NCBI RefSeq assembly: GCF_040436345.1
Contig: NC_133230.1
Span: 28,233,551-28,297,550, forward strand
From: Pagrus major
Lineage: Eukaryota; Chordata; Actinopteri; Spariformes; Sparidae
Length of the DNA stretch: 64,000 nt
Reading direction: 5' to 3'
The notes below the pieces were generated by a model that had not been told where the DNA came from, made no database searches, and saw only the letters and a program-made list of their open reading frames with translations. A program made the position numbers and the translations under genes. Of this stretch, positions 11,793-24,766 are shown piece by piece. Position 1 is the stretch's first letter, and every line of letters begins with the position of its first letter.

Positions 11793-14700
11793 GTGTGTAT
11801 ATAAAGAAATTATAACATATTTTTAAAAGCAATGTTTGCTCCATAAAGGTGAAAAATCGATTGGTATACATCTTCACAAAGAGCTCTGATCACCAGCCGT
11901 GACTGATGACTCTGCTCCAACCATCGTATGTGCCCAGGGCCACAGATCAGTGTGTGGGTGTGTGAAATTATAGTGCTTGGCCAGAGAGGCCAACAGACAT
12001 GCTAAATGCTCTACTGTGCCAAAGGACCAAAGACTTAAAGTCATATACAGTATCTCTGGATGCACTCACACACACACACATACGCACACACCTGGTAAGC
12101 ATCTCATCTGTCAAGAGCAAATCATTTATTTCAATAACACGTCCAATATTTCAATTCTTTCCCTCTTTCTCCCACATGCACACACACCACAATCAAGATG
12201 TCATATAGAGCTGATCTATTGCCCTTTCTCTTTCTATCCTCATGGATTGCCATGTTAAGGTTCCCATTCCCAGTGTATGTGCACTAAAGTAGTGTAAGTT
12301 GCACATTTAACTGTGATTGGTTTGGAACCAGCTATGATGTCATGAAATTAGTGCTCATACGTATGGGCCTTACACTCAAATTCAAAAAGGTGAGCACAGA
12401 GAAACTTTCCCCCTTAAATAGGTGAATGAGACAACAAACTCTGCAAATACATCATTAAGTTCAGTGAAGTTCAAAACTCCAAGTAAGGTAACGATGAGCA
12501 AAACACATTGGAGTGGATGGGGAAGACTGTGATTTTAACCCAAACCACAATTGTCAAACTTGGCAGACAATGAACTGTTGGGTGAAGAGTTGCAGGAGAC
12601 AGGAGCTTACTGGTTTGGGTGTCTGTGAACGTCTAGCATGTTATCAAGGTCAACATAATTTTATACCAGATTGTTTCAGTCAAATAAGAAAGCACTTACA
12701 CAGAGCTTTATCACAGGCTCCGATCATGATCACTCACTCTACCAACGGAAATGTTCTCCCAAATGTAGGAAATTTGGCAGGACCCATTGAAATTTAGCTG
12801 CTGAAACCACCAACAGGGATTGAACTGATGCAAAGGTAATTTGCCAACCTTGTGACTTGTCAATGAATATATTCTGTTAATAGAGACATTCACTAAGTGG
12901 TACCACATCACTTTTATTTAAGCTTTAACAAAAGCAGAATCCTTTAAATTAGGCAGAAAATAACAATTTTAGAAAGCACCTATAACAGTTAAGTTAGTTG
13001 ACATGTTGGATAAACAGCACTGACAGCCTCAAAATAAAAGGTGATTTTATCCCAAACACTCACTCTGGTGGCTGCACCAAAAACATGAGGCACTGCTAGC
13101 ACAGTCTCTTCAGGAGTTGTATAAAGAGGATTGGAAGCTCCAAATTATCAATAAAAAGTAACTGTGAAATAACCATAGTGGGGCCTTTATTATGGTGAGC
13201 CTTTTGAAAGGGTGAAATGAGCTGTTTGGAGAAGGTGCACATGTTTTATCTGATTTCAGTGTGTGTGTTAGGCGAGGGCGTCTCCTTTTGGGTGGTTGAA
13301 CACTCAAACGCTGGCTAAGTGGTTTATGAAGCAGTTTGGAAGAATTCAGAAACCTTTGCATCCTGCAGAGACCCAGAGAGGGACAGAATAAGGACAAGAA
13401 AACACTGACCTTCTGATGTGTGTCCCCTCAGGCAGGGATGGTGACCTACACAAAGACAGACAGACATGTAACATTCTGCAGACAGGATAGTGGGAGTTCG
13501 TATCCGCAGCTGTGGTGCAATAAATGTACATGTTTCATTATACACAAAGCACAAAATGATCAGAGAACATCCCCTCTAACAACGTCAACACTCACTCACT
13601 CATTGTGCGTCTGCTGGAAAGCCATTTTAACTTGAGGAGGCTCTTTCTACTTATTGATCTATGAAAATACATGCTGTTGCACATTCTAAAACATGCCGAG
13701 ATCAATTGATTTATGAACACTGAGAAGTGTGGAGAGACTGAAATTAACCTGCAGGGTCCAAAACTCAAAACTAAAAGAAAAAAGATTTTATTGTGTAAAA
13801 AAATCTTAAATATAAACTGCATGATATATTTGACAGGATTTATTAAAACAAAAATGTTTCTCTTTTGATGTGTAACTGAACATAATACAGAAGCACAGCC
13901 TAGTCTATAGAATAAACTTTTGACTGCAGGAGTAATACAAAATTACAAAAATAGCTCATAGGAGAGAGTTATTGTTACATATCACTACATTTTCCCCCAA
14001 ATTATAAAATTGTGTAGATCATTTCATATTATTACTATTAGCATTCTAATAGACAATTATAATTATAAATGTACTAAAATTAAGTAAAATTATTACAGTA
14101 TATACCCTCACACACACCTTTGGTAGTTAAACACTTAAACGGTTCAATATACATAATAGTTTTAATATTAATAATAAAGGGTTAAAACTGAAACTGTTAA
14201 GTAATAGTGTAGCTTGAAAGCCAGTTTATGTTTAGTGTTTATGTCTGTATCATGCGGCTCTACTACAGTGGTTTAGGAGCTGTAGTCTCCCTGGTAAACA
14301 CAACAACATCGTCTGCCTTCTTCCTGTACCTCTCAGAGTCACTCATCAGCCGTAGTCCCTGTTCACTGCCTGAGTGTCTCTGGGCTCATTAAGTAGAGTG
14401 GACAAGCCTAAAGCTCAATCTGCTGCATCAGCTTTACCGCTGACTGTTTTCTTTACAAACCAACTGCAAGAAACACCAACACAATCCATTAACAACAGAC
14501 AACCACTGGACATAAAGTTGAGAAACAGCATACTAGTTAGTTGATTCTTAAAACTGTGAGTTCATCATGGCCCACTGACCTTCCTCCCTCTGGTTGTCCA
14601 GCAGACTACCAGGGCACCGATCGCTGTGTAGACATAGGAGGACTGCTGAGAACAGGAACTTGGTCGTGGACATGGGCCCCACCAATCTCCCTCTAGTTGT

Positions 14701-15796
14701 CCAGCACTATCTTCCATTTTTTTTATGGGAAGAAGGCATCTATCAGTTGGCTTTTCTCGACTCTTTTCAATTGGAAAAACTTCAGGGATGTATTTAGCAT
14801 GGAGTACCAGGACCATGAAGCCATCAAGGCTTTCATCATATGAAAATGATAGACTCAAGACAATAAGTGGCGGAGTAGGACGGGTATTGCAAGAAAACAA
14901 GTGGTATCTATAACAATGCGTTACTGACTCCCTCATCTGCTATTGTGATTTGCTACCTACTTCAACATCACTTCAAAATCTAATGGGTGCCTTTGGATGT
15001 AGAGTGCAGCATTCTCTTACATTTCTTTCTGATAGTCATCTTAAACATTTTCCCAGCCTATCACTGTGTCAAATATTTACACCAAAAATGGGTGTCATTA
15101 AGGTTGTGTTCACAATTTAATTTTCCTTGGACTGGACCGAAGAAAGAAATAATATATTCTTGCTTTTAAAACGTTGTTTATTCTAATCCCAGCAGAGACA
15201 GGTAAGTCATCAATTCCACAGAATATCAAATCATCAATTCACCTCCATACTTGTGTGTTTGAGTATAGAGGAAAGGGCTTATTCAGCCCGCCCAAACCTA
15301 AAGCTGTAACAATCAAATGTGTTGTAACAAATACTGTATATCACTGCCAATTCATAATTAATTTGAAAACATAAGAATATGTTGGTTTTCTTGTGAAACC
15401 TCCTGTCAAATGAATGTTTCGCCTTGAACAGTCCTCGCATTGTTCTATGCCCTCTAAATAAATTAATCAGACTAATAACCTGTCAATCACACATTAAGGA
15501 CCATTTCATATTTAGATTTTATTTGTGTTTGTGATGAAAAAATCAACACCTGAACTTGATGATTGAACCACAAAATACAGTGTGTCTGGGGAAAATTAGC
15601 AATTAACAGTTGTTAACAACAGCTCTAGGAGCTGAGAAAAACAGAGCATAACACAAACACTCAATTCCCAAGTTAATAATAGAAAACATACCAGATTTAC
15701 AATTTTAAGGATTTTAAGTCAAACCACTGTGCAACCTACAGTGACCTCAACTTTACTGAGAATGTTTTTAGCTGCAAATATTTTCTCTCATCTTAC

Positions 15797-15798
<2 letters not shown>
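11793..15798. other. Intergenic DNA, no gene recognised
   Basis: Contains a short CA tract near 12067-12091. A ~20-bp word (CTCCCTCTGGTTGTCCAGCA and a near copy) occurs at about 14583 and about 14688. Overlapping opposite-strand frames at 13110-13554 and 14565-14936 show no domain or splice context. Confidence 0.55.

Positions 15799-15834
<36 letters not shown>
15799..15834. repeat. (CA)n microsatellite
   Basis: About 18 CA units, followed to about 16170 by a CA-enriched region. The His/Thr-rich frames at 15844-16230 derive from this composition and are not genes. Confidence 0.9.
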
Positions 15835-15839
<5 letters not shown>

Positions 15840-16550
15840 CCATTTGCCATACTTTGATTCACAGCCAAGCCTGCCAGACACACAAAAATGTCCCAAACTT
15901 CAAGCTGCACATGCTCATGCACTGCAAATACAACCTGTCAAAGAAACATACACACACTTACAAACACAGTCTGCACACACACAACCTCACACATGTCAAG
16001 GAGTCACACCTCAACACAAATACAAATTCACACACACAGCTGCACAAATTGTCCCCGAATTACTTTCATTCACAGCCAATAATATGAGCTGTCAAAAAAA
16101 AAAAAAAAAAACAGGCAGACAGACAGGCATGCATGTGTGCAGCCATGCACGCACACACACTCAAAACAAAATTCATGGACCATTTCACACTATCTGGCTT
16201 TCATCGATGAGGAGTGCCTATGTGTGCTAGAATGGTAAATATCAGAGGAAATTAGTTGTCCAGCCATGACAATCTGACCATCTGTCTCCCACAGCAGAAA
16301 CAGAAATAAATAAATCAAATAACAGGACAGAGAATAGATGGAGAAATACGAGAAGGGCTACAGCTACCAGGAAAAGAAATGGGAGACAATGGTGACATTA
16401 GCACTCTCTCTTTCACACACACCTGTCACCACCTTCCAAAAAGTGATGAACTATGGACTCTGAACTCGAGTGAAGAAACAAACTTTGAAAAGGCCTATTT
16501 ATTGTTTGTATTTGCGGTTATGTTATCTGTTTAACATATATGTATATATA
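15835..16550. other. CA-enriched intergenic DNA
   Basis: Scattered CACACA words and a run of about 17 A at 16095-16111. The end of the stretch (TATATGTATATATA, from about 16537) is the TA-rich target in which the first Tc1-like element lies. Confidence 0.55.
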
Positions 16551-18286
<1,736 letters not shown>

Positions 18287-19885
18287 CAGTCAAGCCCAAA
18301 ATTATTCATACCCCTGGCAAATTTTCACTTAAACTTACTTTTATTCAACCAGCAAGTTTTTTCTTGATTGGAAATGACACAGGTGTCTCCCAGAAGATAA
18401 TAAGACAATGTACAAGAGGCATCATTGTGGAAAAAAATATTTCTCAGCTTTTATTTACATTTGAACAAAAAGTGGCATGTCCAAAATTATTCATACCCTT
18501 CTCAATAATCACTAGAAAAGCCTTTATTGGCTATTACAGCAATCAAACGCTTCCCATAATTGCTGACCAGCTTTTTCATGTCCCCACTGGTATTTTTGCC
18601 CATTCATCTTTAGCAATGAGTTCCAACTCTTTCAGGTTGGAGGGTCTCCTTGCCATCACCCTGATCTTGAGCTCCCTCCGCAGATTCTCAATTGGATTCA
18701 AGTCAGGACTCTGGCTGGGCCACTGCAAAACGTTGATGTTTTTGTCCGCTAACCATTTCTTCACCACTTTTGCTGTGTGTTTTGGGTCGTTGTTGTGCTG
18801 AAATGTCCACTGGTGCCCAAGGCCAAGTTTCTCTGCAGACTGCCTGATGTTGTTGTTGAGAATCTTGATGTATTGCTCTTTTTTCATGGTGCTGTTTACT
18901 GTGATTGGGTTCCCTAGTCCATTGGCTGAACCCCCCAAAGCATTAGGTTCCCACCACCATGTTTGACATTGGGGATGGTGTTCTTAAGGTTGAAGGCTTC
19001 TCCTTTTTTACGCCAAATGAAGGATACATCATTGTGGCCAAACAATTCAATTTTTGTTTCATCTGACCATAAAACAGAAGACCAGAAGTCTTCTTTGTAC
19101 AGATGAGCATTTGCAAAGGCCAAGCGGGCTTTTGTGTGCCTTATCTGGAGAAGTGGCATCCTCCTTGGTCTGCGTCCGTGGAACCCAGCAGTGTGCAGTG
19201 TCGGTTGGACTGTCTGCCTTCAGACGTTGCCACCAGCAGAGCCCAGATTCACCTTGGTGGTGATCCTTGGATTCTTTTTCACCTCTCTCACTATCCTGGC
19301 CAGCACAGGTGTCACTTTTGGCTTCCGACCACGTCCTCTGAGATTTTCCACGGTGTGGAACGTCTTGTATTTTTTAATAATACTTTGCACTGTAGCCACT
19401 GGAACTTGAAAACATTTAGATATGGCCTTATAGCCCTTTCCTGACTTGTGAGCAACCACAATGTGCAGCCGCAAGTCCTCAGTGAGCTCTTTTTTCTTAG
19501 CCATGACTGTCCACAAACCAACTGCAGAGAGCTGCTGTTTTTCACCTGTTGAGTTGATTAAAACAGCTGTTCCCAATGAATCAGGGTAATTAGGATGCTT
19601 TAGAACAGCTTGGACTATTTGGAATGGTATAGAACTTTGGATTTTCCCATAGACCGTGACAGTTTGCAAAGGATATGAATAATTATGGACATGCCACTTT
19701 TTGTTCAAATGTAAATAAAAGCTGAGAATTATTTTTTTCCACAATGATGCCTCTTGTACATCGTCTTATCATCTTCTGGGAGAAGCCTGTGTCATTTCCG
19801 GTCAAAAAAAAAAAACTTGCTGGTTGAATAAAAGTAAGTTTAATTCAAAATTTGCCAGGGGTATGAATAATTTCGGGCTTGACTA
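18287..19885 (-). mobile_element. Tc1-like transposon 2 (decayed)
   Basis: Ends are CAGTCAAGCCCAAAATTATT at 18287 and its complement near 19884 (AATAATTTCGGGCTTGAC); the arms extend more than 150 bp. An inner repeat of CCAAAATTATTCATACCC is at about 18481-18498, and a related ATAATTATGGACATGCC at about 19677-19693, so the IR/DR layout is kept. Coding strand is minus. This family differs from elements 1 and 3 in terminal sequence and protein. Its right end lies only six bases (ATATAT-type) from the left end of element 3. Confidence 0.92.
18502..19504 (-). pseudogene. Tc1-like transposase remnant, catalytic Asp lost
   Basis: Starts at ATG 19504 (MAKKKELTEDLRLH) and ends at TGA 18502-18504. Three open pieces cover the full protein: the N-terminal HTH region (to about 19220), a middle piece with WSDETKIELF and the glycine box (about 19190-18914), and the C-terminal piece with the SPDLNPIEN glutamate (about 18938-18580). 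Breaks I see are an in-frame TGA near 19222, a small frameshift near 18930 in a G-run after the MLWG motif, and a TGA near 18575 after KIPVGT. In addition, the middle catalytic residue reads HNND where relatives have (Q/H)DND, an Asp-to-Asn change that would abolish metal binding. Clearly dead. The coding family is close to common teleost Tc1 elements. Confidence 0.9.
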
Positions 19886-19998
19886 TATATACACTGAACA
19901 AAAAATATAAACGCAACACTTTTGTTTTTGCTCCCATTTTTCATGAGCTGAACTCAAAGATTTCCCTCAAATATTGTTCACAAATCTGTCTAAATCTG

Positions 19999-22394
19999 TG
20001 TAGGAACTCGGGCCTGTGTTCCTTCCCCTTTGATGTTGAGGCCCTGTTTTGTTATCACCTCTGTTTTTCTGGATGAAGCAATTCTACAGGAAGAGGGGCG
20101 CCATCTTATCGCCTGGCAGAGAGGACAGTGTTTTTCTTGGTTGTAAATACTTCGTATGAAGACACTTTTAATTAATTTACAACCCAAAGCCTTTGGATGA
20201 ACCTCCTCTCCCTTGCAAGCACACATATCCTCTTTCACAGGTCATGGGGAGGCCTCTGTGAAGTTTACCAGGAGGGACGAACAACTGGCCATCGGAAGGT
20301 GTCAATACAGAGTCTTTATAGATGTAAATTAACTCACATCAAATGTTTTTTTCTTTCTTTGTTTTAGAGTATCTCTCTCTTTACCTGTGTCTCTCTCCTC
20401 ACCTCTAACTTCTAAAGCACACATTAGCTTTTAAGAGAACACTGGACACCTTCTGACTTGTTCTATGCAAACACTTCAGGTCTGAATTTATTACCCGTCT
20501 GGATGCAATCTGGATCACATTCCACACCAAATGGTCTCTGTGTTCCTCCAGATTTCAGACCATTTCTAATTAACCATTAAGTCAGGATCTCATTCTCTTA
20601 ATTCCAACAGATTAAGGGTCAGTAAGAGAAGCTCATAAAACTGATCTTTCTCCCGTTTCTCTGTGATGAAATTTGGCTAAAATCAAATTTAATGTTTAAT
20701 TGTGTCATGTGTTTGGTGGAACCACAGTGCCCTCCAGTGGTGAGTCCGGGTACAAAGAAATTAAACTTTCAAGATATCTATGTTTTAATATGTTTTCCTG
20801 ATTAAAAGTCTGTAATATGTTTCTTCATTTACAGGTATTAGAACTATAAGAAATGCTTATATATGTGGTCAGATTCTATCAGTTCTACTGTATCTTTAAG
20901 TGTTTTCATGTTTGATCCAGTGTTAATTTCTTTTATTCGTTCAGCGAATTTAATCAGGTCATATTATTTCATTAAGTCCATTTATTTTGCCATGGTAAGG
21001 TCCTGAGAAAGGTGAAGCACGATCGCGAAACATTAAATCAGTTTAATTTAATTCAAGTTTCGTAAGTGTAGACGATTGATATGATACACAGTGAGCCCGC
21101 CCCTTAGGAACCGCCTGCTGATATGGACTACAAATACCAAGAGACAACTGCTCACTCGCTCTCTTGCTGTAACCTCTTTTTGTAACTCTCTTCTCTAAAT
21201 TTTTCTTCACTTCACTTTTAAAACCTTTACTTTTTGTATTTTTGCGACACGCTCTTAGGCAGAAATCTCCGCACAATTGACCACGTGCGATTTTTACCTC
21301 AATACCCTAATTTGAGGACGCACTGACTCTAAGTGCTTTCGTTTCGTTTTGTTAAGTATCATTATTTTACTCAGTAGAAGTTAATTTGACTTAATTCGTC
21401 TTGTTTTGAGTAATAACTGAGGACTCGCCCGGCCAGCGTTATTCTCTAGTTATTTTCGTCAAGAAAGTTGAATTAGTTCGATCAAAAGTTCAGAGCCATC
21501 ACTCCATGCAAGAAGAAGACCTTTAATCCGACCACCAGCGTTAATAACATTGTGCAGTAATTGCCTGCATCAACAAACCGTGTGAACGGTTTGCAACGAA
21601 CAGACATTTTGCCAAGCCGACCGGCCTGCCTTCAACGCTCACGAGCGGTGCCATCCCGCTGGGCAGCGGACCGGGACCTTCCTGCCGAGTACTGGACAGA
21701 CGGCGCTCTCCCTCCGACACCGGGACGGGAGAAACCCACTGCAAGTCGCAGACGCTCTGCGACATCCCTCCGGCCAGCGGACCGGCACCTCAAGCCGAGG
21801 TCAAGCTATCAGCTCCGGAGAGGTCCAAAGTGGTGAACATCTCCCAGTCTTCAGGCAAAGTAGGCTAAACACCCACGCACACTGCTGGAGTCACACGCAT
21901 GTTCTTGAGTTGGTGATGTCTCTTTTCTTTTGATTCATAGTAATCTTTAATTAATAAGAAATCCGGTTAGGGTCTCGTTAGTGTCAAAATTACTATAGTA
22001 ATCTTTGAATGCTTCCCAGACTCGCGACTTTACCATCCGCTCATCTCCATCCATTCATTACCATGATCATTTAGTCTCTACATTTTATGTTATCAATATT
22101 GTTTGTTTGAATCATCCTTTCATTTATTCACCTTGATTTATTTAGTAAATAAACATATTTAACCGTACGTCGTTGTCTGTGCAGGTTTGTTTTTAATGTG
22201 GAGAACCGATGGATATGTGTAGAATTCACTACTTCATATATGAGATGAATAAATTGATCTGAAATTGATTAGAATTGATACAAGTTAAACTTGTCCAGTC
22301 GAATTTGATTAATTACCTCCGGATTATTCAAATAGACAAAATAACGGAGGTGGTGCCCCATTAACGAGTGTTTATTATTAGTGTATCTCCTACA
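19999..22394 (+). mobile_element. Long solo LTR (~2.4 kb, fossil) inside Tc1 element 3
   Basis: The insertion has the termini TGTAGGA...TCCTACA, a perfect 7-bp inverted pair with TG...CA ends, and is flanked by a direct TCTG duplication (19995-19998 and 22395-22398). The Tc1 arm resumes exactly after it. There is no internal polymerase or capsid coding sequence and no second copy of the ends, so it reads as a solo LTR. An AATAAA-like signal (AGTAAATAAACA) near 22146 supports plus orientation. A GC-box-like stretch (GCCCGCCCC) lies near 21095. A length of 2.4 kb is large for an LTR; a non-autonomous element with no internal genes is an alternative. Family is not assigned; a 4-bp duplication fits several retrovirus-like groups. 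It is younger than the Tc1 host element. Confidence 0.75.
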
Positions 22395-22552
22395 TCTGTG
22401 TTAGTGAGCACTTCTCCTTTGCCGAGATAATCCATCCTACCTCACAGGTGTGGCATATCAAGATGCTGATTAGACAGCATGAATATTGCACAGGTGTGCC
22501 TTAGGCTGGCTGCAATAAAAGGTCACTCTGAAATGTGCAGTTTTGCTTTATT

Positions 22553-22578
22553 GGGGGGGTTTGGGGGGTTTGGGGGGG
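22553..22578 (+). repeat. G-tract triplet (quadruplex-prone)
   Basis: Three runs of 7, 6 and 7 G separated by TTT lie just outside the stop codon of the element 3 transposase. Relatives, as I remember them, have a single G-run here, so this looks like a local expansion. Confidence 0.85.
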
Positions 22579-22590
22579 TCAGAAAACCAG

Positions 22591-23604
22591 TCAGTATCTG
22601 GTGTATCCACTATTTGCCTCATGCAGTGCAACACATCTCCTTTGCATAGAGTTGATCAGGTTGTTGATTGTGGCCTGTGGAATGTTGGTCCACTCCTCTT
22701 CAAAGGCTGTCCGAAGTTGCTGGATATTGGCAGGAACTGGAACACGCTGTCGTATACGCCGATCCAGAGCATCCCAAACATGCTCAATGGGTGACATGTC
22801 CGGTGAGTATGCTGGCCATGCAAGAACTGGGATGTTTTCAGCTTCCAGGGACTGTGTACAGATCCTTGCAACATGGGGCCGTGCATTATCATGCTGCAAC
22901 ATGAGGTGATGGTCGTGGATGAATGGCACAACAATGGGCCTCAGGATCTTGTCACGGTATCTCTGTGCATTCAAAATGCCATCAATAAAATGCACCTGTG
23001 TTCGTTGTCCATAACATACGCCTGCCCATACCATAACCCCACCGCCACCATGGGCCACTCGATCCACAACGTTGACATCAGCAAACCGCTCACCCACATG
23101 ACGCCACACACGCTGTCTGCCATCTGCCCTGAACAGTGAAAACCGGGATTCATCCGTGAAGAGAACACCTCTCCAACGTGCCAGACACCATCGAATGTGA
23201 GCATTTGCCCACTCAAGTTGGTTACGACGACGAACTGCAGTCAGGTCGAGACCCCGATGAGGACGACGAGCATGCAGATGAGCTTCCCTGAGACGGTTTC
23301 TGACAGTTTGTGCAGAAATTCTTTGGTTATGCAAACCGATTGTTGCAGCAGCTGTCTGGGTGGCTGGTCTCAGACGATCTTGGAGGTGAACATGCTGGAT
23401 GTGGAGGTCCTGGGCTGGTGTGGTTACACGTGGTCTGCGGTTGTGAGTCCGGTTGGCTGTATTGTCAAATTGTCTGAAACACCTTTGGAGACGGCTTATG
23501 GTAGAGAAATGAACATTCAGTTCACGGGCAACAGCTCTGGTGGACATTCCTGCAGTCGGCATGCCAATTGCACGCTCAATCAAAACTTGCGACATCTGTG
23601 GCAT
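22591..23604 (-). CDS. Tc1-like DD34E transposase, intact frame
   Basis: An uninterrupted 337-residue frame starting at ATG 23604 (MPQMSQVLIERAIGM). Residues 1-50 form the first helix-turn-helix (paired-like) DNA-binding unit, followed by a basic RRPRV linker (57-60) and a second HTH (about 75-112). The catalytic domain has Asp151 (LFTDESRF), Asp239 (LQHDNARPH) and Glu274 (SPDMSPIEHVW), exactly 34 residues apart for the last pair. A glycine box AHGGGGVMVWAG spans 184-195. All three catalytic residues and the full Tc1 length are kept, so the protein could be active if expressed. It would bind the element's inverted repeats and catalyse cut-and-paste transposition into TA. The split left arm could impair mobilisation of this particular copy while leaving the protein able to act on other copies. 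Confidence 0.95.
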   Translation of the reverse strand: MPQMSQVLIERAIGMPTAGMSTRAVARELNVHFSTISRLQRCFRQFDNTANRTHNRRPRVTTPAQDLHIQHVHLQDRLRPATQTAAATIGLHNQRISAQTVRNRLREAHLHARRPHRGLDLTAVRRRNQLEWANAHIRWCLARWRGVLFTDESRFSLFRADGRQRVWRHVGERFADVNVVDRVAHGGGGVMVWAGVCYGQRTQVHFIDGILNAQRYRDKILRPIVVPFIHDHHLMLQHDNARPHVARICTQSLEAENIPVLAWPAYSPDMSPIEHVWDALDRRIRQRVPVPANIQQLRTAFEEEWTNIPQATINNLINSMQRRCVALHEANSGYTRY

Positions 23605-23901
23605 TGTGCTGTGTGATAAAACTGAACATTTTAGAGTGGCCTTTTATTGTGGCCAGCCTAAGGCACACCTGTGCAATAATCATGCTGTCTAATCAGCATC
23701 TTGATATGCCACACCTGTGAGGTGGGATGGATTATCTCGGCAAAGGAGAAGTGCTCACTAACACAGATTTAGACAGATTTGTGAACAATATTTGTGGGAA
23801 ATGGTCTTTTGTGTATATAGAAAATGTTTTAGATCTTTGAGTTCAGCTCATGAAAAATGGGAGCAAAAACAAAAGTGTTGCGTTTATATTTTTGTTCAGT
23901 G

Positions 23902-23912
23902 TGTATATATAC

Positions 23913-23954
<42 letters not shown>

Positions 23955-23962
23955 TACATATA
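23902..23962. repeat. (TA)n microsatellite at right edge of Tc1 cluster
   Basis: TA dinucleotides with a few C interruptions directly follow the right terminus of Tc1-like element 3. The two Tyr/Ile-rich frames at 23850-24117 arise from it. Confidence 0.9.
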
Positions 23963-24716
23963 TTGCAATAGAAACTTACCTGTGTCTGTGGCATTCATAC
24001 ACCTTGGGCTCCAAGAGCAAATCTGTCTTCTGTTCATCAAAATTACTTAAGAATGCTCAGCTAATTCAAATAAATCCCACTGGTTACACTTGGCCTACTT
24101 TGTCTAGCCACTCATAACATGCTAACAGAAGGTTGTTATATTGTTAGCTTTGAAAAAAATTAAATCAGTTCATGTTCACTCAGTTAGCAAGCTAATATTA
24201 TGTTAATACAAATCAACATAAAATTGCCATCAATAATATTTTAGACAAGTTATCTGTTGTCTTTTGGTTGGTCATACATTCAATGCAGCATTGTAAAGAA
24301 ATATGTAACATAGCAGGGGTGATAACTAGGTTCCAAATGAGCTCTCGGGACCACCAAGGCTATGAAATGAAAATCCATCCTGAAGCAGAACTGCACTAAT
24401 ATTTACTTTCTGTAACCTTGATATAAAACCTGCCCTCCTGAGATTTGTACCCTGTTCTAAGAAAGACCTGGATAAAAGATTTTAGGCTGTATGCAAGGGT
24501 TAAAAGTCAACACATGTTCATGATATCCCACAGGATTAGGAACAAGTACAGGGTGAAAATTGTGTATAAATGGAAATACAGTCTAAATCAACAGTGAACT
24601 ACAGTAATATTCTTGACAAAAAATGTTTTCAGACCAACAACAAAAAAACAAGATGTTAAAGGCAAGGAAAAGAATTTCTTTTCCTTTTACACCTCTATAA
24701 TAAAATTGTGTAAAGT
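23963..24716. other. Intergenic DNA left of the satellite
   Basis: AT-rich sequence with no recognised gene or repeat. The minus-strand frame 24583-24771 crosses the array edge and is not credible. Confidence 0.6.
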
Positions 24717-24766
24717 ATGTGATTGGCTCATTTAGAAGAGGCCCCGCCTTCGACATACAAAGGACT
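24717..24766 (+). repeat. Truncated edge unit of the satellite (left)
   Basis: Homology to the monomer begins at GTGATTGGCTCATTTAGAAG and passes through GGCCCCGCC, then jumps from ACATACAAAGG directly to ACTTCCAAGTTG, so about 110 bp of the unit are missing. GACATAC replaces the array's TACATAC. Edge units of satellites are usually the most diverged, as here. Confidence 0.8.

Larger units (their letters stand above)
19892..23901 (-). mobile_element. Tc1-like transposon 3 (intact transposase, split arm)
   Basis: Ends are CACTGAACA... at 19892 and its complement ...TGTTCAGTG at 23901, set in TATATA on both sides. Arms are about 230-260 bp and share long near-identical blocks (AACGCAACACTTTTGTTTTT, CTCACAGGTGTGGCATATC). 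Without the inserted LTR the element is about 1.6 kb. The left arm lacks about 30 bp that the right arm has (after AACTCAAAGAT) and is interrupted at 19998/22395 by a solo LTR with a TCTG duplication. The element therefore predates the LTR. As I remember it, this family is very widespread in teleosts and has also been reported in lampreys, where transfer between species has been proposed. Confidence 0.95.

Noticed and set aside
19999-22394. Host gene in the GC-richer part near 21.5-21.9 kb
   Set aside because: The frames on both strands are short and overlap each other, and the segment lies inside a defined LTR insertion.
22535-23616. Plus-strand frames opposite the Tc1 element 3 transposase
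   Set aside because: Shadows of the intact minus-strand transposase.
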